Below, piece after piece: positions 52,419-62,216 of a stretch of 64,000 nucleotides of DNA. The DNA lies in assembly GCF_001583495.1 (NCBI RefSeq), contig NZ_LQAQ01000019.1, positions 62,001 to 126,000 of the forward strand, in the 5' to 3' direction. Made by a program: the position numbers and the translations under genes. Position 1 is the first letter of the stretch. Each line of letters begins with the position of its first letter. A model generated the notes under the pieces. That model had not been told where the DNA came from and searched no databases. It was given only the letters and a program-made list of their open reading frames with translations. The stretch is from Flammeovirga sp. SJP92 (GTDB taxonomy: Bacteria > Bacteroidota > Bacteroidia > Cytophagales > Flammeovirgaceae).

Positions 52419-53620
52419 AATACTTCTTTTTGTTCAGATAAAATTATTCCATGCATCAGTCCTCTCAACTCCGCCAATCCTCTCAGTCTACCAATACCAG
52501 AATAACCTGGATTTGTCTTTTTCACCAAATCATCCAACATTTTATGTCCATGATCAGGGCGCATTGGCATTCTCACTTCTCCTTTCCCTTCGTTTATTCT
52601 TCTGGATTGTTCTTCTAAAAGTGCTTTCATCACACCAAACATATCCACATCTCCTTCTAAGTGATTGGCTTCGTAGAAGTTACCGATATCATCTCTTTTT
52701 GTGCTTCTAAGATGGATAAAATTGATTCTATCAGCAAATTGTTTCACCATTTCCACCAAATCATTATCTGATCTCACACCAAAAGAACCTGTACAGAAAG
52801 TCAAGCCATTATGTAATGATGGCACTTGCTCAAACAACCAAGCCACATCCTCCGCTATACTGACCACTCTTGGCAATCCCAAAATTTGATAAGGAGGGTC
52901 GTCAGGGTGAATGGTTAAGTACACGCCTTGCTCTTCGGCTACTGGAACAATTTCAGCCAAGAAATCCCTTAAATTCTCTCTTAATTTCTGAGCATCAATG
53001 CCGTTATAACTGTCCAATACAGATTGGAATTGTTCTAAAGTATATCCTTCTTCTGCACCTGGAAGACCTGCAATGATGTTTTTCACCAACTCTGCTTTTT
53101 TACCTTCTGACATCTGATCAAAAACAGCTTTTGCTTTCTCTTGATCTTCTGCTGAATACACTTCCTCTGCTCCTGCTCTTTTTAATAAGAATAACTCAAA
53201 AGCGGCAAATTCATACACATCAAAACGCAATGCTTCCGAACCATCTTCTACTTTATAAGACAAATCTGTTCTTGTCCAGTCTAAAACCGGCATAAAGTTG
53301 TAGCAAACCGTATCGATACCACAAGCCGATAAGTTCTTGATCGACTGTTTATAGTTTTCGATATACAATTTGTAATCTCCCGTCTGCTTCTTAATGTCTT
53401 CATGAACAGGTACACTTTCTACCACTGACCAAGTCAACCCCACTGCCTCAATCACTTCCTTTCTCTTTATGATTTCCTCTACTGTCCAAACCTCTCCATT
53501 AGGGATATGATGCAATGCAGAAACAATACCCGTGGCACCTACCTGCTTAATGTCCAATAACGATACAGGATCATTTGGCCCGTACCATCTCCATGTTTGT
53601 TCTAATCCTAAATTTTTCAT
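52397..53620 (-). CDS. uxuA: Mannonate dehydratase
   Basis: 407 residues, TIM-barrel enzyme that dehydrates D-mannonate to 2-keto-3-deoxy-D-gluconate. Signature stretches: [20 protein letters not shown] at the start, [36 protein letters not shown] (metal ligands), [25 protein letters not shown] and [14 protein letters not shown]. Its ATG overlaps the stop of the SDR gene by one base and it overlaps the LacI gene at its end, so SDR-uxuA-lacI form one operon. Confidence 0.96.
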   Translation of the reverse strand: MKNLGLEQTWRWYGPNDPVSLLDIKQVGATGIVSALHHIPNGEVWTVEEIIKRKEVIEAVGLTWSVVESVPVHEDIKKQTGDYKLYIENYKQSIKNLSACGIDTVCYNFMPVLDWTRTDLSYKVEDGSEALRFDVYEFAAFELFLLKRAGAEEVYSAEDQEKAKAVFDQMSEGKKAELVKNIIAGLPGAEEGYTLEQFQSVLDSYNGIDAQKLRENLRDFLAEIVPVAEEQGVYLTIHPDDPPYQILGLPRVVSIAEDVAWLFEQVPSLHNGLTFCTGSFGVRSDNDLVEMVKQFADRINFIHLRSTKRDDIGNFYEANHLEGDVDMFGVMKALLEEQSRRINEGKGEVRMPMRPDHGHKMLDDLVKKTNPGYSGIGRLRGLAELRGLMHGIILSEQKEVLCIEESL

Positions 53621-54462
53621 TATACTCCACTATATGCGTTATAACCACCATCAATTGGAATGCATATTCCGGTCACGAAAGAAGAAATATCAGAGCATAA
53701 ATAAAGGACTGCTCCTTGAACATCTTCTGGTTCCCCAAACTTTGCCATTGGTGTTCCATTTACAATTTTCTGACCTCTTTCGGTATAAGAACCGTCCTCA
53801 TTGGTCACTAAAAATCTATTCTGATCCGTGATAAAGAAACCCGGTGCTATGGCATTGACTCTGATTTCCTGTGGCGCCAAGTGCATCGCCAACCATTCTG
53901 TGAAATTGTTGATCGACGATTTTGCTGCCGAGTAAGCTGGAATTTTTGTCAAAGGCTTATAAGCGTTCATCGAAGAAATATTCAATACCACACCTTTGTT
54001 TCCTTTCCCAATCATATCTTTAGTAAAGACCATAGAAGGAAGCAACGTACCTTTGAAGTTCAGGTCAAATACAAAATCAAAGCCTTCTAAATCTAGATCG
54101 TAGAATGTTCCCTCTTCATTATCTTCCACCATCTGCTCTACTTGTGTAGTTGCTTTAGGGTGATTTCCTCCAGCACCATTGACTAAAATATCAATACTTC
54201 CCAATTCATTATTAATAATATCTTTTGCGTCCAACAGCGATTGCTTATTCAATACATTGGCCGTCAAACCAATATTAACGTTCCCAAATTCCTCTCTAAT
54301 CTCCGCCGCCATTTTCTCAGCCTTCTCCTGATTAAGATCCACAATTGCCAATTTAGCTCCATGTGTTGCAAATGCTTTACAAATGCTTAATCCTAATACA
54401 CCTGCCCCTCCAGTCACAACCACAACTTTATCTTTTAAGTCAGTAAATGCTAGTTTTGCCAT
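53620..54462 (-). CDS. SDR-family D-mannonate oxidoreductase (UxuB role)
   Basis: 280 residues, Rossmann fold. [18 protein letters not shown] is the NAD(P) glycine motif, [12 protein letters not shown] follows, and [11 protein letters not shown] carries the catalytic Tyr and Lys (Y-x-x-x-K). Its placement directly ahead of uxuA indicates reduction of D-fructuronate to D-mannonate, the step done by the unrelated UxuB in E. coli; many Bacteroidota use an SDR here. The substrate is inferred from context. Confidence 0.87.
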   Translation of the reverse strand: MAKLAFTDLKDKVVVVTGGAGVLGLSICKAFATHGAKLAIVDLNQEKAEKMAAEIREEFGNVNIGLTANVLNKQSLLDAKDIINNELGSIDILVNGAGGNHPKATTQVEQMVEDNEEGTFYDLDLEGFDFVFDLNFKGTLLPSMVFTKDMIGKGNKGVVLNISSMNAYKPLTKIPAYSAAKSSINNFTEWLAMHLAPQEIRVNAIAPGFFITDQNRFLVTNEDGSYTERGQKIVNGTPMAKFGEPEDVQGAVLYLCSDISSFVTGICIPIDGGYNAYSGV

Positions 54463-54487
54463 TTTATGTGTTTTTAATTATACACAA

Positions 54488-54504
54488 ATGATGTATTACA
54501 TCAT
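54488..54504. promoter_or_regulatory. 17-base palindromic operator ahead of the SDR-uxuA-lacI operon
   Basis: ATGATGTA-T-TACATCAT, perfect 8-base arms, 25 bases upstream of the SDR ATG. A half-site TACATCAT recurs at 57117-57124 ahead of kduI. Candidate target of LacI regulator 1 (inference). Confidence 0.55.
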
Positions 54505-54614
54505 AAATATACAGAGCATTTTTATATTTAATCAAAATTTTAAATATTTTTCAAAGACAATTAGACAAAAAAGATGAATTACACGCTAAAATGAAGTAGT
54601 TTAATATATATAAC

Positions 54615-54664
54615 AAAAAAGCCTCTAACCCTTTTTCAATTTGACTTGAAATACGATTAGAGGC
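54615..54664 (-). terminator. Terminator of kdgK
   Basis: On the minus strand GCCTCTAA pairs with TTAGAGGC over a 28-base loop and is followed by six T. Confidence 0.7.
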
Positions 54665-54757
54665 TCATAAAACCCAGGGAAAGAACCTTAATTACATACA
54701 AACATTATAATAAAAACATAAATCGTGTTTTTTGACTTGATACATTTGAGCATCAAT

Positions 54758-55768
54758 TTACCTTGACACCAATCCTGCGTCTTTACCTCCCATTATACCT
54801 TCCACCTCACTTACTTTTGTCAAACTTGCATCACCATGAATTGTGTGCTTCAAACAAGACGCGGCGGCAGCAAAATCTATTATTTTCTGTGGATCATCAG
54901 TATAATTTATAAAGCCATAAATCAACCCTGCCATATACGCGTCTCCACCTCCCACTCTATCGATCATAAAAGGCATATCATATGCAGTGGAACGGAATTC
55001 TTCAATGCCATCGAATAAAACACCAGAAATATTGTTATGAGAGGCCGAATAAGACTTTCTCAAACTTGTAGCAACCATTTTCAAGTGAGGAAAATGTTCT
55101 TTGATTCTTCTCGGCGCACTATCGTATCCATCATTCTCCTCAAATTCAACACCCAGCATGATTCTCGCATCTTCTTTCCCTCCTAATACGATATCTGTCA
55201 GTTCAATCAATTGAGGCATAATTTCTTTTGGACCTTTGCCATACTTCCAAAGCTTACTTCTGTAATTCAAATCACATGAGACTGTAAGTCCTTTTTTCTT
55301 TGCTGCTGAAAGTGCCTCAAAACATACTTTTGCAGCCGTTGCTGATACGGCAGGAGAAATACCTGACCAGTGAAGCCACTCTGCTCCTTCAAATACTTTA
55401 ATCCAATCGATTGTATTTTCTTTTAAAGTAGCAAATCCAGAGTATGCCCTATCATATACCACCTGAGAAGTACGATGCATTACACCTATTTCAAGAAAGT
55501 AACTCCCTAGTCTTTCACCGCCTCTCACAATATTTTTTGTATCTACTCCATGTTTTCTCAATTGAGCAATAGCAGTATCACCCAATTGATTTTCGGGAAT
55601 TCTACTTACAAAAGAGACTGACTGATCAAAATGTGCTAATGATACAGCTACATTAGCCTCTGCACCACCATAAGTGGCATTGAAAGTATCAGCTTGTTCA
55701 ATTTTTTGATGATTTGGAGGGGATAACCTCAGCATTATTTCCCCAAAGCATATGATTTTGTTTTTCAT
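54758..55768 (-). CDS. kdgK: 2-keto-3-deoxygluconate kinase
   Basis: 336 residues, PfkB/ribokinase fold. Opening ICFGEIMLRLSPP, then ATYGGAEANVAVSLAHF (substrate loop), CDLNYRSKLWKYG, and RVGGGDAYMAGLIYG with the catalytic Asp and anion hole. It phosphorylates KDG to KDPG. It follows the second LacI gene by 60 bases and ends at its own terminator. Confidence 0.93.
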   Translation of the reverse strand: MKNKIICFGEIMLRLSPPNHQKIEQADTFNATYGGAEANVAVSLAHFDQSVSFVSRIPENQLGDTAIAQLRKHGVDTKNIVRGGERLGSYFLEIGVMHRTSQVVYDRAYSGFATLKENTIDWIKVFEGAEWLHWSGISPAVSATAAKVCFEALSAAKKKGLTVSCDLNYRSKLWKYGKGPKEIMPQLIELTDIVLGGKEDARIMLGVEFEENDGYDSAPRRIKEHFPHLKMVATSLRKSYSASHNNISGVLFDGIEEFRSTAYDMPFMIDRVGGGDAYMAGLIYGFINYTDDPQKIIDFAAAASCLKHTIHGDASLTKVSEVEGIMGGKDAGLVSR

Positions 55769-55828
55769 TATTAAAAAAATTAGTGTTGTTTATTTTTGAA
55801 AGGAGCCTTGCCGTAAATCTGTCTATCC

Positions 55829-56863
55829 TTATTTTTTTCTTAAGGTAGACTCCCTGATAATCAATTCACTATCCAAAACAGCAGTTTCAGACGCCAATAT
55901 ACTTTTATCGCTTTCTTGAATATGATTGATGATTTTCTTAGCGGCCAATTTTCCAATTTCAGCCGCAGGTTGATGCACTGTCGTAATTGGAGGGCTCACC
56001 AACTTGGCAATAGGTTCATTACTAAATCCAGCGACTAAAACATCCTCTGGGATTTTGAATCCTTTTTCCTGCAATGCTTTTTGTGCTCCAATTGCCGCCA
56101 TATCATTCATGGCAAATACAGCATCAAAATCTACTTTCTTTTCAACCCATTTATTGATGGCCTCATGTGCTTCATCAATGTCAAGTTTGATCTGCTGCAT
56201 AATCAACTTGCTCTCTGTATTTAAACCAGATTCTTTGAAAGCATCATAAATACCTTTTACTCTATTATCATAAATACTCACCTTTGTATCACCTGTGAGC
56301 ACCGCCAATTTTCTAATTCCCTGAGACAACAAGTGTAACGCCAACTCTTTAGAAGTGATACGGTCATCAGTAATGACCTTTGTGGTAGACACTTCTTTGA
56401 TGTATCGATCAAAAAAGAAAATCGGAATGTTACTTTCCATTGCTTTCTGTATATGATCAATAGTGGAGGTTTTGATCGCAGGCGACAACAAAATCCCGTC
56501 TACTCTACTGGAAAGTAATGTATTAATATTTTTCGCTTCCAAATCTTCAGAGTCTTTTGACTGACAGATAATAACATTATAACCCGCTTTGTGAGCCTCC
56601 TCTTCTATACCGCTGATTGCAGTTGAGAAAAAGTATTTCGTAATATGAGGGACAATAATTCCAATCGTATTAGACTTCTGAGTTCTAAGATTTGAGGCCA
56701 AAGTATTCGGTCTATAGTGCATTTCCTTTGCTTTATCCTGCACAATCTTTTTTGTTTTTGCAGATACTCTAGGATTGTTATTCAATGCTCTTGATACTGT
56801 AGAACTATCTATTTGCAATACTCTTGCGATGTCATGTATAGTGACCGATTTCTTATTCTCCAT
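55829..56863 (-). CDS. LacI-family regulator 2
   Basis: 344 residues from the ATG at 56863 (MENKKSVTIHDIARVL). The frame opens 14 codons earlier, but the HTH normally lies within the first residues. HTH: TIHDIARVLQIDSSTVSRAL; hinge YRPNTLASNLR; effector domain NTIGIIVPHITKYFFSTAIS. Two CG-centred palindromes (57051-57074, 57166-57179) in the divergent intergenic region with kduI are typical LacI operators, so autoregulation and control of kduI/kduD/exuT are likely. Confidence 0.93.
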   Translation of the reverse strand: MENKKSVTIHDIARVLQIDSSTVSRALNNNPRVSAKTKKIVQDKAKEMHYRPNTLASNLRTQKSNTIGIIVPHITKYFFSTAISGIEEEAHKAGYNVIICQSKDSEDLEAKNINTLLSSRVDGILLSPAIKTSTIDHIQKAMESNIPIFFFDRYIKEVSTTKVITDDRITSKELALHLLSQGIRKLAVLTGDTKVSIYDNRVKGIYDAFKESGLNTESKLIMQQIKLDIDEAHEAINKWVEKKVDFDAVFAMNDMAAIGAQKALQEKGFKIPEDVLVAGFSNEPIAKLVSPPITTVHQPAAEIGKLAAKKIINHIQESDKSILASETAVLDSELIIRESTLRKK

Positions 56864-57050
56864 AATTACTTGCTCTGTCCTTTTTGATGAAGTGTAAGTA
56901 CACAAAAAGTCTAGCTGTTTGACTTAATCTATTGACTAATGGTGATTTGTCAATCATTGACTTAAACTCCTCACAAAAATACTAATTAATAGAGTTTACA
57001 TAAGGTTTAAGAACAATAAATAACTTCAACAAAGATGAAATTAAATTCCG

Positions 57051-57074
57051 AAAAATACAATCGATTGTATTTTT
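57051..57074. promoter_or_regulatory. LacI-type operator O1
   Basis: A perfect 24-base palindrome with core TACAATCGATTGTA and A/T flanks, central CG as in LacI-family sites. It lies between the divergent lacI2 and kduI genes. Confidence 0.8.
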
Positions 57075-57149
57075 ATTGCCAAAAATTTGGAATTGTAAAA
57101 CAATCATTTGTAATATTACATCATCAAAGAAACCAAAAAGCATGGTTTT

Positions 57150-57157
57150 TTATTTTT
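57150..57157 (+). promoter_or_regulatory. -7 box of the kduI operon
   Basis: TATTTTTG matches TAnnTTTG; transcription would begin about where operator O2 lies. Confidence 0.55.
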
Positions 57158-57165
57158 GAATTATT

Positions 57166-57179
57166 GTACAATCGATTGT
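57166..57179. promoter_or_regulatory. LacI-type operator O2
   Basis: TACAATCGATTGTA, identical core to O1, placed just downstream of the -7 box, a position that would block transcription start. The O1-O2 centre distance is 110 bases, suitable for looping. Confidence 0.8.
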
Positions 57180-57204
57180 ATTTTTTTTTTTAAATAGCGA
57201 AGAC

Positions 57205-58041
57205 ATGAAGTATGAAAGTAGATATTCGGTACATCCTTCGGATGCCAAGAAATATGACACTCAACAATTAAGAGAGCATTTTTTAATTGAAAAGGTATTT
57301 GAAGAAGACAGTATAAAAATGACTTATTCTCATGAAGACAGATATATTGTTGGAGGAGCAAAGCCTGTCAATACAACATTGGAGCTACAACCAATCGATC
57401 CTTTGAAAGCAGACTATTTCTTGGAAAGAAGAGAGCTAGGTATTGTCAATGTGGGAGGCCAAGGAATTGTTATTGTAGACGGAGATGTTTACACTTTAAA
57501 CTTCAAAGAAGCACTTTATGTAGGAAGAGGCGTGAAAGAAGTGTCTTTTAAAAGTGTTGATACTGCACAACCTGCATCATTTTATTTAAACTCTACTCCT
57601 GCTCACAAAGCTTACCCCACAAAGAAAATCACACAGGAAGAAGCGGAAAAAGTAGAACTAGGTACTCCTGAAACTTCAAACCATAGAATCATCAATAAAT
57701 TATTGGTCAATTCTGTAGTAGATACATGTCAATTGCAAATGGGAATGACAGAGTTAAAGTCAGGCAGTGTTTGGAATACAATGCCAGGTCACGTACACGA
57801 TAGAAGAATGGAAGTTTATTTCTACTTCGAAGTACCAAAAGAGCAAGCAGTTTGTCACTTTATGGGACAAAAAGAAGAATCAAGACATATTTGGATGCAT
57901 AATGAGCAGGCGGTTATTTCGCCAGTTTGGTCAATGCATTCAGGAGCAGGAACTAGCAACTATACATTTATTTGGGGAATGGCAGGTGAAAACTTAGACT
58001 ACGACGACATGGATAAGTTTGCCATTACCGAATTAAAATAA
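57205..58041 (+). CDS. kduI: 5-keto-4-deoxyuronate isomerase
   Basis: 278 residues, double cupin. Converts 5-keto-4-deoxyuronate (from pectin, alginate or glycosaminoglycan lyases) to 3-deoxy-D-glycero-2,5-hexodiulosonate. Key stretches: RYIVGGAKPVN, FLERRELGIVNVGG, and the zinc site in TMPGHVHDRRMEVYFYFEV (His, His, Glu) with a further His in VWSMHSGAGTSNYTFIWGMAGEN. First gene of the operon under operator O2. Confidence 0.96.
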   Translation: MKYESRYSVHPSDAKKYDTQQLREHFLIEKVFEEDSIKMTYSHEDRYIVGGAKPVNTTLELQPIDPLKADYFLERRELGIVNVGGQGIVIVDGDVYTLNFKEALYVGRGVKEVSFKSVDTAQPASFYLNSTPAHKAYPTKKITQEEAEKVELGTPETSNHRIINKLLVNSVVDTCQLQMGMTELKSGSVWNTMPGHVHDRRMEVYFYFEVPKEQAVCHFMGQKEESRHIWMHNEQAVISPVWSMHSGAGTSNYTFIWGMAGENLDYDDMDKFAITELK

Positions 58042-58202
58042 TTACCCTAACTACTATTACTCTTTAGTTTAACAGAGAACAAAAAACAGTTAGTCTTTAT
58101 TATTAAGCCACAACAACATTACTAAACTAACAACAAGCTATGATCTTAAAATTATGGTTGTTGTGGCTTCTATTATTCTATCATCTACAAAACAATATTA
58201 TT

Positions 58203-58991
58203 ATGACACAAGCATTTAGTTTAGCAGGTAAAGTTGCCTTGGTAACAGGCGGTACACATGGCCTAGGGATGGCTATTGCAACAGGTTTAGCAAAATCAGG
58301 AGCGAGAATTGTAATCAACGATGTATTTGAAGACAAACTATCATCTGCAGTACAAGAATATTTAGCAAACGACATTGAAGTGGCAGCGTACGCATTTGAT
58401 GTTACTAAAGAAGAACAAGTAAAAGAAGGAATCGCAAAAATTGAAGCTGAAGTTGGAGGGATTGATATTTTGGTGAATAATGCGGGGATCATAAAGCGTA
58501 CTCCGGCATTGGAAATGGAAGTAAGCGACTTCAGACAAGTAATTGATATTGACCTTGTAGGTCCATTTATCATGTCAAAATATGTAGCGAAGGGAATGGT
58601 AGAAAGAGGACAAGGTAAAATTATCAATATGTGTTCAATGATGAGTGAGTTGGGAAGAAACAGTGTCAGTGCTTATGCTTCTGCTAAAGGTGGACTTAAA
58701 ATGTTGACAAGAAACCTTGCCACTGAATGGGCGAAATACAACATTCAAGTTAATGGAATTGGGCCAGGTTATTTTGCCACTTCACAAACAGCCCCAATCC
58801 GTGTAGATGGTCATCCTTTCAATGAATTTATTCTCAACAGAACACCTGCAGGAAAATGGGGTGATCCATCAGATCTAGCAGGTACGGCTGTATTCTTATC
58901 TTCTGCCGCATCCAACTTTGTCAATGGGCAAGTAATATATGTGGATGGAGGTATTTTAGCCACAATCGGTAAACCTCACGGAGAGGAATAA
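58203..58991 (+). CDS. kduD: 2-keto-3-deoxygluconate 5-dehydrogenase (SDR)
   Basis: 262 residues from the ATG at 58203 (MTQAFSLAGKVALVTGG). The longer frame from 58140 adds a spurious hydrophobic lead. NAD motif TGGTHGLGMAI, NNAGIIKRTP, catalytic YASAKGG, and GPGYFATSQT. Following kduI, it reduces the hexodiulosonate product to KDG. The gluconate 5-dehydrogenase reaction is a related alternative; context favours KduD. Confidence 0.9.
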   Translation: MTQAFSLAGKVALVTGGTHGLGMAIATGLAKSGARIVINDVFEDKLSSAVQEYLANDIEVAAYAFDVTKEEQVKEGIAKIEAEVGGIDILVNNAGIIKRTPALEMEVSDFRQVIDIDLVGPFIMSKYVAKGMVERGQGKIINMCSMMSELGRNSVSAYASAKGGLKMLTRNLATEWAKYNIQVNGIGPGYFATSQTAPIRVDGHPFNEFILNRTPAGKWGDPSDLAGTAVFLSSAASNFVNGQVIYVDGGILATIGKPHGEE

Positions 58992-59291
58992 GTCTCTCCC
59001 CTTACCTATTAAAGAACTTCATAAAGGGAGAATTGAAAATGGAATTGATTAAATCCATTTCTTATAACCTATTCCTAATCTGCTTTTCAATTCTCCTTAT
59101 CTCACTTCAAAAGTTTTACTTCCAAAAAAGGCCTATTGAGTCCATTTTATACCATGAAATGAATTCCTGATTCTATTCTAATAGGTAATTTTTGAGAGTG
59201 AAAAAGTAAAAAACATTACTGTATAGAATGATGTTTTTCACGCTCTTCTTTATTAAATCATAATTAATAACAACACAACACATATACTGCT
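58992..59291. other. Structured spacer between kduD and the transporter gene
   Basis: It contains a long-range 13-base-pair stem, GGAGAATTGAAAA (59027-59039) with TTTTCAATTCTCC (59084-59096). It also holds a competing inner hairpin (AAATGGA with TCCATTT, 59037-59060) and a later imperfect hairpin (59194-59246, GAGAGTGAAAAA with TTTTTCACGCTC). The last may terminate part of the kduI-kduD transcript. No frame of note. Confidence 0.5.
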
Positions 59292-60632
59292 ATGAATACC
59301 GAACAAGATATCATGGTTGAAAATAGTGTCAAAAAGCAAACTCCCGCTAAAAAAGGAAATTATAGATACCGAATTTTAGCTTTGCTTTTCATGGCCACCA
59401 CCATCAACTATATGGACCGAAGTATTATTGGTGTTTTGGCTCCTACATTAGAAAAGTTATTCAACTGGAGCAAAACAGATTATGCTACTATCAATATTGC
59501 CTTCAAAAGTGCTTATGCAATAGGTATGTTATCAATGGGAGGGATTATTGACAAATTCGGAACAAAAATCGGGTATACGTTATCAATTGCCATTTGGAGT
59601 ACATTTGGAATGCTTCATGCAGCATTACGACCTGCATTTGGTCTTATCGGATTCATTTTGGCAAGGTTTGGTTTAGGTATTGGTGAAGCTGGCAACTTTC
59701 CTGCCGCTGTAAAAACCGTAGCGGAATGGTTTCCTAAAAAGGACAGAGCATTTGCTACAGGTATTTTTAATGCTGGTTCAAATGTAGGTGCAATTTTAGC
59801 TCCTATAGCAGTTGCTGCTATCGTAATGGAAGACGGTACAAACTGGCAATATGCCTTTCTAGTAACAGGAGTGTTGAGTGCAATTTGGGTAGTACTTTGG
59901 CTGAAGGTATATAAGAAGCCTGAAGAAAATCCTCACGTAAATGCTGAAGAATTAGCTTACATACAGCAAGATGAACTCACTATGGACGAAGAAGAAAAAG
60001 CAGTCACAAAACTTCCTTGGAAAAAAGTGATTCAGCTGAAACAAACATGGGCATTTTCTATTGGTAAAATGACAGATGGAGTATGGTACTTCTTTATGTT
60101 CTGGTCAGGAATGTTCTTTACGGATCGATTTGGTGTTTCTATCAAAGAATTAGGTGCCGCATTGGTTATTGTATATGTTATGGCTGACTTAGGAAGTATT
60201 GGCGGTGGTTATCTGTCACGCTTCTTTATTGATAAGGGCTGGACACTGAATAAAGCCAGAAAAATTTCAATGTTAATTTGTGCATTGTGTATCCTTCCGG
60301 TGGTTTTTGCTACCACAACGGATAATCAATGGATAGCCGCTTGTTTAATCGCCTTAGCATCTGGAGGGCACCAAGCTTGGTCTGCTAATCTATTTTCAGT
60401 CGTTTCTGATACAATGCCAAAAGAAGCAACGGCCTCAGTAGTAGGTTTTGGTGGTATGGTTGGTGCTGTAACAGGGATGACCATCGATTTTATCTTAGGT
60501 CAAGTGTTAGATGGATCAGGTTCTGCAGCCTATTTCTGGATGTTTTTAATTGCAGGCTGTTCTTACCTTACAATTTTAGGAATTATTCATTTGATATTAC
60601 CTAAATTAGAAATGGCTAAAATCAATCAATAA
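59292..60632 (+). CDS. MFS hexuronate transporter (ExuT type)
   Basis: 446 residues, twelve membrane helices with a central cytosolic loop. Family stretches: TTINYMDRSIIGVLAPTLEK (helix 1), ARFGLGIGEAGNFPAAVKTV and EWFPKKDRAFATGIFNAGSN are hallmarks of the anion:cation symporter/ExuT group. It imports hexuronates or unsaturated uronates by proton symport. It sits between kduD and the DUF4861 gene. Confidence 0.92.
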   Translation: MNTEQDIMVENSVKKQTPAKKGNYRYRILALLFMATTINYMDRSIIGVLAPTLEKLFNWSKTDYATINIAFKSAYAIGMLSMGGIIDKFGTKIGYTLSIAIWSTFGMLHAALRPAFGLIGFILARFGLGIGEAGNFPAAVKTVAEWFPKKDRAFATGIFNAGSNVGAILAPIAVAAIVMEDGTNWQYAFLVTGVLSAIWVVLWLKVYKKPEENPHVNAEELAYIQQDELTMDEEEKAVTKLPWKKVIQLKQTWAFSIGKMTDGVWYFFMFWSGMFFTDRFGVSIKELGAALVIVYVMADLGSIGGGYLSRFFIDKGWTLNKARKISMLICALCILPVVFATTTDNQWIAACLIALASGGHQAWSANLFSVVSDTMPKEATASVVGFGGMVGAVTGMTIDFILGQVLDGSGSAAYFWMFLIAGCSYLTILGIIHLILPKLEMAKINQ

Positions 60633-60659
60633 AAACGACCATTTTTTTCCCATAACAAG

Positions 60660-61865
60660 ATGAAAAAGTTTATAAAATACTACGCTGTAATTACCACAGC
60701 CTTACTATCGAATCTTATAGGGTGTAATGAAAATCACGAGGTGATTGTAACTGTCAAAAACCCTATTGAAATGAATCGGGAATCAGAGACTATTGAACTG
60801 AATGCTCACGATTTCCAGGCTTTAATCCAACAGTATGGCTATGAAAAACTAGCAATTATCAATAAGAAAACAGGCAACTTATTAGTCAACCAATGGATAG
60901 ATTTGAACGGTGATGGGACACAAGACCAATGGCTGTTTCAGACTGATATCCATTCAATGGGACAACAGGAGTTTATTGTACGTCCTCTAAAAGAGGGAGA
61001 ATCTCAACCTCAATCATCAAAAATGACGTATTCTCGTTTTGTTCCGGAAAGAACGGATGATTATGCTTGGGAAAACGACCGCATTGCTTTCAGAACCTTC
61101 GGACCAGATGCCCAGAAAAGAATCGAAAATAATCAACCTGGCGGTACTCTTACTAGTGGTATTGATGCTTGGCTGAAACGTGTAGATTACCCTATTATTA
61201 ATAAGTGGTATAAAAATAATGAAGAGCAACAAGGATCTTATCATATTGATACAGGAGAAGGATATGATCCTTACCATGTAGGACCAAGCAGAGGAGTTGG
61301 GGGAATTGGTTTCTGGACTGCAGATTCACTGTATACTTCCAAAAACTTTTCTTCTTATAAAAAAATCACAGAAGGCCCTATCAGAACTGTTTTCATTCTT
61401 GAATACCAACCTTGGGATGTGAATGGGGTAAGTATTTCTGAAGAGAAATTAATCAGTCTTGATTTGGGAAGCAACATGTGTCATTTCCAATCCACTTTTA
61501 AAAGTGATGCAAAATTACCTCCTGTGGCCATTGGCATCAGTTTGCATGATAAATCAGGAAAAACGTATCTGAGTAATAAAGATGGAGTGTACAGTTATTG
61601 GGAAGAAATTGATAAAGATATGTTGGGACTTGGTATTGTTTTACCTAAAGAACAACTCAACGATGCTTTCGAAAGAAAGGTAGAACACAAAGATGCCAGT
61701 CATCTATTAGTGTTGGCTACACCTAATGAAGCTAAAGTAAATTATTACGCCGGTTATGGCTGGGAACGAAGCAAGCAATTTTCTTCTGACAAAGAATGGA
61801 ATCAGTACTTGGAACAGTTTGCCAAAAAGGTGCAAAAACCATTGCAAGTACATTTAGCTTTATAA
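60660..61865 (+). CDS. DUF4861 lipoprotein
   Basis: 401 residues, lipobox NLIGC (Cys ~22). The DUF4861 signature is visible: RFVPERTDDYAWENDRIAFR, FGPDAQKR, TSGIDAWLKRVDYPIINKWY, and GYDPYHVGPSRGVGGIGFW. Such proteins recur in polysaccharide-utilisation and uronate clusters of Bacteroidota; I know of no settled function. The conserved His, Asp and Trp residues suggest an enzyme or glycan-binding protein at the cell surface. It is 27 bases behind the transporter gene. Confidence 0.88.
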   Translation: MKKFIKYYAVITTALLSNLIGCNENHEVIVTVKNPIEMNRESETIELNAHDFQALIQQYGYEKLAIINKKTGNLLVNQWIDLNGDGTQDQWLFQTDIHSMGQQEFIVRPLKEGESQPQSSKMTYSRFVPERTDDYAWENDRIAFRTFGPDAQKRIENNQPGGTLTSGIDAWLKRVDYPIINKWYKNNEEQQGSYHIDTGEGYDPYHVGPSRGVGGIGFWTADSLYTSKNFSSYKKITEGPIRTVFILEYQPWDVNGVSISEEKLISLDLGSNMCHFQSTFKSDAKLPPVAIGISLHDKSGKTYLSNKDGVYSYWEEIDKDMLGLGIVLPKEQLNDAFERKVEHKDASHLLVLATPNEAKVNYYAGYGWERSKQFSSDKEWNQYLEQFAKKVQKPLQVHLAL

Positions 61866-62216
61866 GAAATTACTTCTATAATTTTGAGGACGAATAGCGA
61901 AAATATTAAGCTAATGTAAAAAACAATAAGACGAAAAATTAAACGAATCTAATGATTTAGAAATAGTGTTTTGTGAATCAAAAAAATAGCTAAAAACAAA
62001 AACTGATACAGTAGACAGTTATGCTATTAAGTACTAGGGCATAGATGGAGCTCTAGTACTTTCTTATTTTATAGAAGTAATAAGAAATGCAGGTTGAAAG
62101 ATGGAATTTACTTTCCTAATATGTATATTTCCTTGTAACAATACTTTTTGTGTAAAGAGCCTGATAAGAACATGCTCTTTTTTTAAAGCTCTTTTTAACA
62201 TCAACTAAAAACAACT
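61866..62216. other. Spacer with two hairpins
   Basis: A hairpin AAGTACTAG (62026-62034) with CTAGTACTT has the same end sequence as palindromic element B. A terminator-like AAAGAGC-GCTCTTTTTTT lies at about 62155-62182, shortly before the next ATG. No coding frame. Confidence 0.5.

Noticed and set aside
58140-58202. Upstream start giving KduD a hydrophobic leader
   Set aside because: The leader is unlike a signal peptide of this cytosolic family, and an ATG directly before the Rossmann fold is available at 58203.
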